Assembly (NCBI GenBank): GCA_050729835.1 | Contig: JBOHLS010000008.1 | Span: 34,519 to 98,518, forward strand | Source: REEB95 sp050729835 | GTDB lineage: Bacteria > Pseudomonadota > Alphaproteobacteria > ATCC43930 > CGMCC-115725 | Reading direction: 5' to 3' | Length of the DNA stretch: 64,000 nt | Shown: positions 34,879 through 42,658 of the stretch, piece by piece | Layout: every line of letters begins with the position of its first letter | Numbering within the stretch: position 1 is the first letter of the stretch | Position numbers and translations under genes: made by a program | The notes under the pieces: model-generated | What the model was told of the DNA's origin: nothing | The model's database searches: none | The model's input: the letters and a program-made list of their open reading frames with translations, nothing else

Positions 34879-36263
34879 TTCGTCGCCACCGTCATTGTCG
34901 CCGCTGTTCCGCTTGCCGTTTCCGCCCGCGGCTCGTCGCCTTCGAGCTGCGCCCGCCGCCATTCCACCACGACATGGGCGCCGCCGTCCTTGACGTTGTC
35001 GAAGGACAGCCGCGCGCCGGTGCGCTCGAGCAGGCTCTGGGCGATGAAGATGCCGAGGCCCATATGCGCGCTGGTGTCGCCACGGGCCGAAATATAGGGC
35101 TCGCCGACGCGCGACAGCATCGGCGGCGGGAAACCAGGCCCGTCGTCGACGATGTCGATCGCCACCGTATCCTCGCTCCAGCTCGTCGTCACCGTCACCT
35201 CGCTGCGCGCGAATTCGATTGCGTTGCCGAGCAGATTGCCGAGGCCGTGGAGAATCTCGGGGCTGCGCGGCACCAGCGGCTCGGCGAGCGCGCCGCCCGA
35301 CGGGTCGCGGCCGGCGCCGATGTCGTGCACGACGCGCACGCTGGCGCGGTGATGCGGCTCGCCCGCCGATTGCACGATCGCCGAGAACGGCACGCGGTTG
35401 AAGGGCATCGCCTCGCCTTCGCGGGCGCGGCCAAGCTCGGCCAGGATCGTGCGGCAACGCTCGCTCTGACTCAAAAGCAGCTGCGCGTCCTCGGCAATCG
35501 GGCTGTTCCTGGGCAGGTCGCGGACCAATTCCTTGGCAACCACCGCGATCGTCGCCAGCGGGCTGCCGAGCTGATGCGCGGCGGCGGCGGCCAGCGCACC
35601 GACTGCGGCGACGCGCTGCTCGCGCGCCAAAGCCAGCTGCGTCGCAGCATAGGCGTCGCGCATGCGGCGCGCTTCCTCGGCGACGAACCAGTTGTAGCCG
35701 GTGATGAAGAGGCTCGACGAGACCAGCGCCACCCACATCCCGAGGACGTAGATCGGCGCCGGCTCGATCGTCGTGCCGGGGTGCGCCGGCAGCGGCAGAT
35801 GCGCCAGCGCCAGCACGGTGATCGCGGCGACGGTGAGCGCCGACAAGCCAGCGACGGTGCGCCGGGTCAGGATGGTCGCCGAGACCGTCGCCGGCGCCAG
35901 CATCAGTATGGCGAACGGATTCTGCAGCCCCCCGGTGAGGAACAGCAGAACGCCGAGCTGCAAAGTGTCGAAGGCGAGATAGATCGCCGCCTCGCGGTTG
36001 CCGAGCCGTGCCGCGGCGCGGTTCGATATCCAGGCGACGACGTTGAGCAACGCCGAGATCGCGACGACGCCGAGCGCCGCCGTCAGCGGCAACGCGAAGC
36101 CCAGCACGTCGTGCACCACCAGCAGAGTCGCGGCCTGGCCGATGACCGCGACCCAGCGGATCAGCACCAGCATGCGCAGGCTGACGGCGACGTCGCTGCG
36201 CAAGGCCGGCAAGAGCACCGCTTCCGCCTTGAACGGATTGGGTTTTTCGCCGATCGTGGGCAT
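34875..36263 (-). CDS. regB: Redox sensor histidine kinase, RegB/ActS/PrrB family
   Basis: A 462-residue membrane kinase, start ATG at 36263. Six hydrophobic segments fill residues about 30-190, with the quinone-binding motif GGLQNPF near residue 107. The H-box is AAAHQLGSPLATIAVVAKEL. A cysteine in SERCRTILAEL follows exactly 40 residues after the phosphorylated histidine, as in His225/Cys265 of Rhodobacter RegB, the redox-active cysteine. The ATPase domain has the N-box GLGNLLGNAIEFARS, DDGPGFPPP and HMGLGIFIAQSLLERTGA. It forms a coupled operon with regA and diverges from cobS. Confidence 0.94.
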   Translation of the reverse strand: MPTIGEKPNPFKAEAVLLPALRSDVAVSLRMLVLIRWVAVIGQAATLLVVHDVLGFALPLTAALGVVAISALLNVVAWISNRAAARLGNREAAIYLAFDTLQLGVLLFLTGGLQNPFAILMLAPATVSATILTRRTVAGLSALTVAAITVLALAHLPLPAHPGTTIEPAPIYVLGMWVALVSSSLFITGYNWFVAEEARRMRDAYAATQLALAREQRVAAVGALAAAAAHQLGSPLATIAVVAKELVRDLPRNSPIAEDAQLLLSQSERCRTILAELGRAREGEAMPFNRVPFSAIVQSAGEPHHRASVRVVHDIGAGRDPSGGALAEPLVPRSPEILHGLGNLLGNAIEFARSEVTVTTSWSEDTVAIDIVDDGPGFPPPMLSRVGEPYISARGDTSAHMGLGIFIAQSLLERTGARLSFDNVKDGGAHVVVEWRRAQLEGDEPRAETASGTAATMTVATK

Positions 36264-36411
36264 CCTTTGAGTATACACCGCGCGGCCACGAGCGGGATTG
36301 AGAACCTGATCGGGCATCCGATCGCGATCGACAGCGTCGCTGGCGCTATCCCGTTCCAGAGCGGCGAGTGACTTGTAGCCGCCGGTGCAGCTTGCCAGTA
36401 GAATCGCCGCC

Positions 36412-37200
36412 ATGAATTTCGAGGATTTCACGCGCGACTGGCCGGCCCGGCAGGCCGACGCGCGCGTCGCGCTGACCTTCTTCACGCGACTGGTCTGGGG
36501 CGAGCGGCCGGCGCCGGCGCTCGGCGAGCTGGCGGCGGCGAGCTGGGCGTTTCCGCTGACCGGGCTGGTGATCGGCATCTGCGGCGCGCTCGCCTATGCC
36601 ATCGTTTCCCGGCTCGGCGTGCCGGTTCCGGCGGCCGCGCTGCTCGCGGTCGCGATCACCGCGCTGGTCACCGCCGGCCAGCACGAGGACGGCCTCGCCC
36701 GTACGATCGAGGGCCTGGGTCGCGGCGACGAAATCAACGACCGGCTGCGGCTGATGCGCGACGGACCCAACGGCGCGCTCGGCGTGCTCGCCATCGTCCT
36801 GAGCGTCGGCTTGCGCGCCGGCGCGCTCTTTGCCGTCGGCGACGCCTTCGGCATCGCCGGCATCACCGGCGCGCTGGTCGGCTGTCACGCGATCGCGCGT
36901 GGATTGCTGCCGGCGGCGCTGCGCTGGGGCGAGCCCGCGGTGCCGGGCGACTGGACGGCCGAAGCCGGCCGGCCGGAGGCGGTGAATGTCGCCGTGGCCG
37001 CGGCGATCACGCTGGTCATCGCACTGCTGGCGCTCGGCATCAAGGCCGGGCTGGTGGCGATCATCGTCGCCGCGGCGGCGATGGCGGCGGCGGCTTATGG
37101 CGCGGAGCGGCGCATCGGCGGCTTCACCGGCGACACTCTCAGTGCGATCGAGCAAGCGGGCGAGATCGCCGTGCTTCTGGTTGCCGCGGCCTGGACCTGA
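36412..37200 (+). CDS. cobS: Adenosylcobinamide-GDP ribazoletransferase (cobalamin synthase)
   Basis: A 262-residue integral membrane enzyme that joins alpha-ribazole to adenosylcobinamide-GDP in the last steps of cobalamin assembly. Family features: RVALTFFTRLVWGERPAP near residue 18, GQHEDGLARTIEGLGRG near residue 87 (the conserved HxDG-type metal motif), RDGPNGALGVLAIVL near residue 115, and the C-terminal GERRIGGFTGDTLSAIEQ-like block (here YGAERRIGGFTGDTL). The start ATG at 36412 gives the usual N-terminus. It is followed by a small minus-strand gene and then by a CobN-like ORF. Confidence 0.93.
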   Translation: MNFEDFTRDWPARQADARVALTFFTRLVWGERPAPALGELAAASWAFPLTGLVIGICGALAYAIVSRLGVPVPAAALLAVAITALVTAGQHEDGLARTIEGLGRGDEINDRLRLMRDGPNGALGVLAIVLSVGLRAGALFAVGDAFGIAGITGALVGCHAIARGLLPAALRWGEPAVPGDWTAEAGRPEAVNVAVAAAITLVIALLALGIKAGLVAIIVAAAAMAAAAYGAERRIGGFTGDTLSAIEQAGEIAVLLVAAAWT

Positions 37201-37218
37201 CGCAAAGCGATGTGGCAG

Positions 37219-37467
37219 TCAGCCGTCGACGGCGTCGCGCCGGAAGGTCACCGGCAACGCCGACGTTGCGGCGGGCGGCGGCACGAGCGGCGTTTGATGG
37301 ACGTAGACGCAAAGATCGTTGCGCCACAGCTCGAAAGTCGTGGCGCGCCGCATGACCCCGGCGAGGATGCCCTTGGTCACGGCGCGCGGCAGGGTCAGGG
37401 AGCGGACCGATTCGACCGCCATCACCTTGCGGTCGCCGTCGAGCAAATAGCAGCGGAATTCAGCCAC
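37219..37467 (-). CDS. Small conserved-type hypothetical protein
   Basis: An 82-residue protein with a GTG start at 37467 preceded by GGGGGT. It reads AEFRCYLLDGDRKVMAVESV, then RATTFELWRNDLCVYVHQTP. The layout (a short F-RCY-LLD strand and a FELW...CVY end) resembles small alphaproteobacterial proteins of unknown function that begin with YRCYFLD and end in FELWxxxRxVxR. The open frame upstream of 37467 lies antisense to the CobN-like gene and lacks similarity. No function can be given. Confidence 0.5.
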   Translation of the reverse strand: MAEFRCYLLDGDRKVMAVESVRSLTLPRAVTKGILAGVMRRATTFELWRNDLCVYVHQTPLVPPPAATSALPVTFRRDAVDG

Positions 37468-37542
37468 CGTGACCCCCCAGTCGGGCGCCGTTGCGCGAAA
37501 ATCCACCCCAGCCTGCAACGGAATGGTTAAAACCCGCCAAAT

Positions 37543-38163
37543 ATGGCCGTGCCGCCGATGCCCGAAACCGCCGATCCCCGCCTCCTGGCCTTGCGCCGAA
37601 AGCCGCGCGCCGCGCGCCGCCTGGCCGTGGTGGCGAGCCCGAACGACCGGCACGCGGCCTGCGCGATCCTGGCCGCGTTGGCGGCGGCGGGCTATGGCGT
37701 CGCCGGATTGCCGGACGATGCCGCGACGCTGGACGCCAGGCTGCAAGCCGCCGAGGGCGAAGCGATCATGCTCAACGACTATGCGGCGTTCCACGCCACG
37801 TTGCCGGCCGCGCTACGCGACGCGGTGGCGGCGCGCTGGGGCGCGGCGGAACGCGACCCGCAGTTCCAGCCGGGCCAGGTCGATTGCGGCCGCTTCGTCG
37901 TGCCGGCGTTGCGGTTTGACAATGTCGCCGTGATCGCGGCAACGGTCGACGCCGGCGAGCCGCCGCGCCACGCCGCACTCGCGCGCGCGGCGTGGATCGC
38001 CGACGGATTCCGCGCCGACGCGGCGATCGCCTGGCGACCGCTCGGCATCGGCCTAGCATTGCCCGTGTTCGTCCCGGCGGCGAGCGGCCCGCCCGACGGC
38101 GCAACGCTGATCGCTGCGCTCGACGGCGAGGCGGCGGCGGTGCGCCGCTGGCGCGCGACATGA
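37543..38163 (+). CDS. Stand-alone degenerate CobN-like domain protein
   Basis: A 206-residue ORF whose parts align, in order, with the central region of cobaltochelatase subunit CobN. LAVVASPNDRHAACAILAAL resembles the CobN nucleotide-like segment (LANYPNRDGR...TPASxxAxLRAL). AAGYGVAGLPDDAATL resembles AAGYxVxxxPxDGDAL. DYAAFHATLPAALRDAVAAR followed by WGAAERDP and GRFVVPALRFDNVAVIAA match the block before the CobN active site. AAWIADGFRADAAIAWRPLG sits where CobN has the FxADAxIHLGKHGNLEWLPG motif, but the conserved HxGKHG residues are lost. CobN has about 1100-1300 residues, so this is a fragment. It follows cobS and is coupled to the next gene (ATGA). Confidence 0.6.
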   Translation: MAVPPMPETADPRLLALRRKPRAARRLAVVASPNDRHAACAILAALAAAGYGVAGLPDDAATLDARLQAAEGEAIMLNDYAAFHATLPAALRDAVAARWGAAERDPQFQPGQVDCGRFVVPALRFDNVAVIAATVDAGEPPRHAALARAAWIADGFRADAAIAWRPLGIGLALPVFVPAASGPPDGATLIAALDGEAAAVRRWRAT

Positions 38164-39800
38164 TCACGCGCTGGAGCGCCGGCTGGCGTCCATTCCTGCT
38201 GCTCGGGCTGCTGTGCCTCGGCCTCTATCTTCCCGGCATCGCCGCGCTGCCGCCAACCGACCGCGACGAGGCGCGCTTCGCCCAGGCGACGCGCCAGATG
38301 CTCGCGACCGACGACTGGCTGCACATCCGCTTCCAGGGTCAGGCGCGCAACCAGAAGCCGGCCGGCATCTATTGGCTGCAGGCGCTGTCAGTCGCGGCGA
38401 CGAGCAACGCCGCGAGCCCGGCGATCTGGCCCTATCGTCTGCCGTCGCTGATCGGTGCGATCGTCGCGGTGCTGCTGACCTTCGCGCTTGGCTGCAACCT
38501 GGTCGGCGCGCCCGCCGCGCTGCTCGGCGCCGCGCTGCTGGCCTCGTCGCTGAGCCTGACCGTCGAGGCGCATCTCGCCAAGACCGACGCCGTGCTGCTC
38601 GCCTGCGTCGTCGCGGCGCAGTTGGCGCTGGCCGAAATCTATCGCCGCGGCCGGGCCGGCGTGGCGGTGCCATGGCTCTGGGCGTTGCTGCTCTGGATGG
38701 CGATCGGCATCGGCGCGTTGATCAAGGGGCCGGTCGCCCCTTTGCTCGCGGCGTTGACCGTGGCGGCGCTGCTGCTCGCCGACCGCGAAGCCGGCTGGCT
38801 CAAGGCGTTGCGGGCGTGGTGGGGCGTACCGCTGGCGATCCTCATCGTCGGACCCTGGCTGGCCGCGATGATGCGCACGACCCACGACACGTTCCTCGCC
38901 GGCTCGCTCGGCCAAGATTTCTTCGGCAAGGTCGTCGGCGTCCAGCAGGGCCACGGCGCCCCGCCGGGCACTTATTTGCTACTGCTGGCGCTGATCTTCT
39001 GGCCCGGCTCGCTATTTGCCGCCGCCGGCGTACGGCGCGCCTGGCGCGAGCGCGAGCGGCCGTCGCAGCGCTTCCTGCTGGCGTGGATCGTGCCGTTCTG
39101 GGTCGCGCTCGAACTGGTCCCGACTAAGTTGCCTCATTACATCCTGCCGGTGCTGCCGGCACTGGCGCTGCTCGGCGCACATGCCCTGTTCAACGCCGAT
39201 GCCGGGCCGCGCGGGCTGCGGCTGGTGGTTGCCGCGCTGTGGACGCTGGCGACGCTGGCGCTGGCCGCCGGCTTGGCGTTGGCGTCGCCGCTGCTAGGCG
39301 CCGGACTGTCGCCGGTCGGCATCGCCGCCGCGCTCTTCGCGCTCGGCGGCGGCGCGGCGCTGCTCTGGCGTTACTGGTCGGCGCCGCGGCCGGCCCTGGC
39401 GGCGGGCGCGGCGTTGCTTGCCGTGATTGTCGTCGCCCCCGGCTTCGGCCGGATCGTGCCGTCGCTCGACCCCATTTGGCTGTCGCGCAGCGCAGCGGCG
39501 CTGGTGGCCCGCGAGCGCCCGGCAGGCAGCGCACCGGTCGCGGTCGTCGGCTACGACGAGCCCAGCCTGATCTTCCTGCTCGGCACCGCGACCGAGCCGC
39601 TCGACGCCGCGGCTGCGGCGCACTATCTGGCGACGACGCGCGACGGCCTGGCCCTGGTCGAGACGCGCGACGACGACGCTTTCCGCAGCGCCCTGACGGC
39701 GCTGGGCCGCGCGCCGCGCCCGCTCGGCCACGTCGACGGCATCGATTATTCCAACGGCCGGCAGATGACGCTCACGCTCTACGAAGCCGCGCCGCGTTGA
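38160..39800 (+). CDS. Glycosyltransferase family 39/83 membrane protein (ArnT-like)
   Basis: A 546-residue polyprenyl-phosphate-sugar dependent glycosyltransferase. The periplasmic-loop motif PPTDRDEARFAQATRQML near residue 30 carries the catalytic acidic pair of the GT-C fold. ARNQKPAGIYWLQALSVA follows near residue 65, as in ArnT and related enzymes (KPPLYYWL type). About twelve hydrophobic helices are visible. VPTKLPHYILPVLPALALL near residue 320 is another family motif. The start overlaps the CobN-like stop (ATGA). It probably transfers a sugar such as aminoarabinose or hexose to lipid A or a surface glycan; donor and acceptor are not evident. Confidence 0.88.
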   Translation: MITRWSAGWRPFLLLGLLCLGLYLPGIAALPPTDRDEARFAQATRQMLATDDWLHIRFQGQARNQKPAGIYWLQALSVAATSNAASPAIWPYRLPSLIGAIVAVLLTFALGCNLVGAPAALLGAALLASSLSLTVEAHLAKTDAVLLACVVAAQLALAEIYRRGRAGVAVPWLWALLLWMAIGIGALIKGPVAPLLAALTVAALLLADREAGWLKALRAWWGVPLAILIVGPWLAAMMRTTHDTFLAGSLGQDFFGKVVGVQQGHGAPPGTYLLLLALIFWPGSLFAAAGVRRAWRERERPSQRFLLAWIVPFWVALELVPTKLPHYILPVLPALALLGAHALFNADAGPRGLRLVVAALWTLATLALAAGLALASPLLGAGLSPVGIAAALFALGGGAALLWRYWSAPRPALAAGAALLAVIVVAPGFGRIVPSLDPIWLSRSAAALVARERPAGSAPVAVVGYDEPSLIFLLGTATEPLDAAAAAHYLATTRDGLALVETRDDDAFRSALTALGRAPRPLGHVDGIDYSNGRQMTLTLYEAAPR

Positions 39801-39806
39801 AGGCGA

Positions 39807-40412
39807 TCAGTGCGCGTTCTGCAGCAGCTGCGCGATAGCGCGGTTGTCGGTCGTCCAGCCGAGGGCATCGCGCCCGGTGTAATCCTGCTTGTGCGGATCG
39901 GCGTGCGCCGCCAGCAGCATCCGCACCGCGTTAGTGCGGTTGCTGGCGACGGCGAGCATCAGCGGCGTGACCCCCTGATTGTTGATGGCGTCGACCGGCG
40001 TATGCACCGCCAGCAGCAGGCTCATGACGTCGGTGTTGCCGCGGTCGGCCGCCCAATGCAACGCCGTGTTGCCGAGCTTGTCGTGCATGCCGGTATCGGC
40101 GTCGTGCTGGAGCAGAATCCGCGCCATCATGGTGTTGTCGAAGATCGCCGCGTACATCAGGGCGGTGCGGCCGAGATCGTCGCGCTCGTTGGGGCTGGCG
40201 CCGCCGTTCAGCATGCCGAGTACTTCGCGAGTCTTGTTCTCGGCCGCGATGGAAGCGAGGCTCGCCGTATAGCCCTGGAAGCCGCCGAACGGGATCGTCG
40301 CCCCGTTGGAGCTGGGATTGGTGTCGAGCAACGGCGTTGCGCTTTGCGCCGCCGCGATCACGGGCCAAGCCACGACGAACCAACCGATCAAAGCCAGGCG
40401 CGGGTATGCCAT
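39807..40412 (-). CDS. Secreted ankyrin-repeat protein
   Basis: A 201-residue protein with a Sec signal peptide (LALIGWFVVAWPVIAAAQ) and four to five ankyrin repeats: GASPNERDDLGRTALMYAAI, TGMHDKLGNTALHWAADRGN, TPVDAINNQGVTPLMLAVAS and ADPHKQDYTGRDALGWTTDN. Ankyrin repeats bind other proteins; periplasmic forms occur with catalase or envelope enzymes. The ATG at 40412 is chosen; a GTG two codons earlier is also possible because GAGGGGAA lies just upstream. It diverges from cobA. Confidence 0.82.
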   Translation of the reverse strand: MAYPRLALIGWFVVAWPVIAAAQSATPLLDTNPSSNGATIPFGGFQGYTASLASIAAENKTREVLGMLNGGASPNERDDLGRTALMYAAIFDNTMMARILLQHDADTGMHDKLGNTALHWAADRGNTDVMSLLLAVHTPVDAINNQGVTPLMLAVASNRTNAVRMLLAAHADPHKQDYTGRDALGWTTDNRAIAQLLQNAH

Positions 40413-40528
40413 CCGCACGGGAATTCCCCTCACTGCTTCAGTGTGCGCCGGACCCCGCCGCCGTTCAAGCCGCTCGCGCGGCGGCCGCGGATTCCGGCGC
40501 GCAACGGCGCCATGCTAGGCTCCATGCC

Positions 40529-41296
40529 ATGACCGCGTTGCGCCTCCCGCGTCTTCCCACCTTCGCGCCGGGCACGGTTTGGCTGGTCGGCGCCGGCCCG
40601 GGCGATCCCGGCCTGCTGTCGCTGCTGGCGCTGCATGCGCTGCGCCAGGCTGACGACGTGGTCTACGACGCGCTGGTCGACCGGCGCATCCTGGCGATGG
40701 CGCGGCGCGGCGCGCGGCTGCACTACGCCGGCAAGCGCGGCGGCAAGCCGTCGCCGCGCCAGCCCGATATTTCCAGCAAGCTCGTGGAGCTGGCACGCAA
40801 GCGGCGCCGCGTCCTGCGCCTCAAGGGCGGCGACCCGTTCGTCTTCGGCCGCGGCGGCGAAGAGGCCCTGGCGCTCGAAGCCGCGTGCATCCGCTATCGC
40901 GTCGTGCCCGGCATCACCGCCGGCATCGGCGGCCTCGCCTATGCCGGCATCCCGCTCACCCACCGCGACGTCAATTCGGCCGTGACCTTCGTTACCGGCC
41001 ATGCCAGCGGCGGCGATCTGCCCGATGGCCTCGACTGGCACGCCCTCGCCCGGAGCGCGCCTATCCTGGTGGTCTACATGGCGCTGAAGCATCTGGCGCC
41101 GATCGCCGCCCGGCTGATCAAGGCCGGAAGACCGGCCGACGAGCCGGTCGCGATCATCGCCGCGGCCACGACGCCGCGGCAACGCGTGATCGAGACTACG
41201 CTGGCGGCGGCGGCGCGCGCCGCCGCGCGCGAACGTCTCAAGCCGCCGGCGATTCTCGCCATCGGGCGCACGCTTCGCCTCAAGCCGAGCCGCTGA
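40529..41296 (+). CDS. cobA: Uroporphyrinogen-III C-methyltransferase
   Basis: A 255-residue SAM-dependent enzyme that makes precorrin-2, the entry point of sirohaem and cobalamin synthesis. Motifs in order: VWLVGAGPGDPGLLSLLALH, DDVVYDALVD, RVLRLKGGDPFVFGRGGEEA, VVPGITAGIGGLAYAGIPLT and the C-terminal PAILAIGRTLRL. Length is normal for a single-domain CobA/SUMT without the CysG extension. Together with cobS it shows that the organism has at least part of the cobalamin pathway, although the two genes are not in one operon. Confidence 0.93.
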   Translation: MTALRLPRLPTFAPGTVWLVGAGPGDPGLLSLLALHALRQADDVVYDALVDRRILAMARRGARLHYAGKRGGKPSPRQPDISSKLVELARKRRRVLRLKGGDPFVFGRGGEEALALEAACIRYRVVPGITAGIGGLAYAGIPLTHRDVNSAVTFVTGHASGGDLPDGLDWHALARSAPILVVYMALKHLAPIAARLIKAGRPADEPVAIIAAATTPRQRVIETTLAAAARAAARERLKPPAILAIGRTLRLKPSR

Positions 41297-41359
41297 GAGC
41301 GGCGCCTGCGGCCGAACGCCTCTAGCGGCACGCGCGGCAGATCGCATAGACTCGCCGGC

Positions 41360-41947
41360 ATGTCGCCCGCGAATCGCGGTCTCCTCGTTTTCCTTGTCGT
41401 GCTCGCGGTTCTCGTCGCCGGCTTCGGCTACGAGAACGGCTGGTACGGCCGCGCCGCGCCGGAAGCGGCGCCGGTGGGCGGGCCGTTTTCGCTCACCGAC
41501 CAGAACGGCGCGACGCGCACCGGCGGCGAATTCCGCGGCAAGCTGATGCTGATCTATTTCGGCTACACCTATTGCCCGGATACCTGCCCGGCGACGCTCG
41601 CCGCCATGACCCAGGCGCTCGACCAGCTCGGCACCGCGGCCGACGCGGTCCAGCCGATCTTCATCACCGTCGATCCGGCGCGCGACTCGCCGCAACAGCT
41701 CAAGCTCTATGCCGCGAATTTCTATCCGCGGCTCATCGCGCTCACCGGCACGCCGACGCAGCTCGGCTCCGTCGAGAAAGAATTCCGGGTCTATGCCAGC
41801 AAGGTGCCGGGCGGCCCGCCCGACGATTATCTGCTGGACCATTCGGCGTTCATCTATCTGATGGGCCGCGACGGCAAGCTGGCCAAGCTGATTCCGTCCG
41901 GCGAGAAGCCTGCCGATATGGCGGCCGACATCCGCAAGTATCTCTAG
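41360..41947 (+). CDS. SCO1/SenC family copper chaperone
   Basis: A 195-residue membrane-anchored thioredoxin-fold protein. Residues 7-24 form an N-terminal anchor (LLVFLVVLAVLVAGFGY). The copper-binding CxxxC motif is FGYTYCPDTCPATLAAM near residue 73, and the conserved histidine is in YLLDHSAFIYLMGRDG near residue 160. VDPARDSPQQLKLYAANF is also conserved. It delivers copper to the CuA site of cytochrome c oxidase. It is followed after six bases by a YgjP-like gene. Confidence 0.93.
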   Translation: MSPANRGLLVFLVVLAVLVAGFGYENGWYGRAAPEAAPVGGPFSLTDQNGATRTGGEFRGKLMLIYFGYTYCPDTCPATLAAMTQALDQLGTAADAVQPIFITVDPARDSPQQLKLYAANFYPRLIALTGTPTQLGSVEKEFRVYASKVPGGPPDDYLLDHSAFIYLMGRDGKLAKLIPSGEKPADMAADIRKYL

Positions 41948-41953
41948 CCCGGT

Positions 41954-42658
41954 ATGAGCGCGATCCCCGAGCGCATCGCGCTGTCGAACGGGGAACGGCC
42001 GCTCAAGATCGTGCGGCGGCGCAGCGCGCGGCGATTCATCCTGCGCCTCGACGACGAGGACGACGCGGTGGTGTTGACCCTGCCGCGCTATGCCTCGTTC
42101 GCCGCGGCCCTTCGGTTCCTCGACGACAATCGCGGCTGGATCGAGCAGCGCCTCGGCGAGCTGCCGCCGCGCGTTGCGTTCGCCGACGGCGTCGCCATCC
42201 CGATTCTCGGCGTGCTGCACGTCATTCGCCATCGCGCCGAGGGCAGCGGCCATGGTGCCGCGTGGCTCGAGCAGGGCGCGCTCTGCGTGACCGGCGACGT
42301 CCGTCACCTGGCGCGGCGCGTTAACGACTTTCTGCGCGAGCGGGCGCGACGCGAGCTCGGCGCACGCGCCCATGCGATGGCGGAATCGATCGGCCGCCGC
42401 CTACGGCGCATTTCCGTGCGCGACACGAAGAGTCGCTGGGGCAGCTGCTCGCATGACAGGGCGCTGTGCTTTTCCTGGCGGCTGATCCTGGCGCCGCCGG
42501 CTGTCGTCGATTACGTGATCGCGCACGAGATCGCGCACCTGAAGCACATGAACCACGGCGCGCGGTTCTGGCGCGCAGTCGAGGATTTGGCGCCCGGCTC
42601 GGGCGCGCCGCGATCATGGCTGCGTCGGAACCGAGCGCGACTCCTGCGTTTCGGCTAG
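41954..42658 (+). CDS. M48/YgjP-like metallopeptidase (SprT-like domain)
   Basis: A 234-residue protein of the YgjP/DUF45 family. The zinc site is VIAHEIAHLKHMNHGARFW near residue 190 (HExxH with a downstream histidine). The stretch VRDTKSRWGSCSHDRALCFS is the other invariant family block. The N-terminal RSARRFILRLDDEDDAVVLT leads into a beta domain. YgjP relatives are cytosolic and of unclear substrate. Its end overlaps the convergent ampG by 45 bases, an unusually long tail-to-tail overlap. Confidence 0.9.
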   Translation: MSAIPERIALSNGERPLKIVRRRSARRFILRLDDEDDAVVLTLPRYASFAAALRFLDDNRGWIEQRLGELPPRVAFADGVAIPILGVLHVIRHRAEGSGHGAAWLEQGALCVTGDVRHLARRVNDFLRERARRELGARAHAMAESIGRRLRRISVRDTKSRWGSCSHDRALCFSWRLILAPPAVVDYVIAHEIAHLKHMNHGARFWRAVEDLAPGSGAPRSWLRRNRARLLRFG

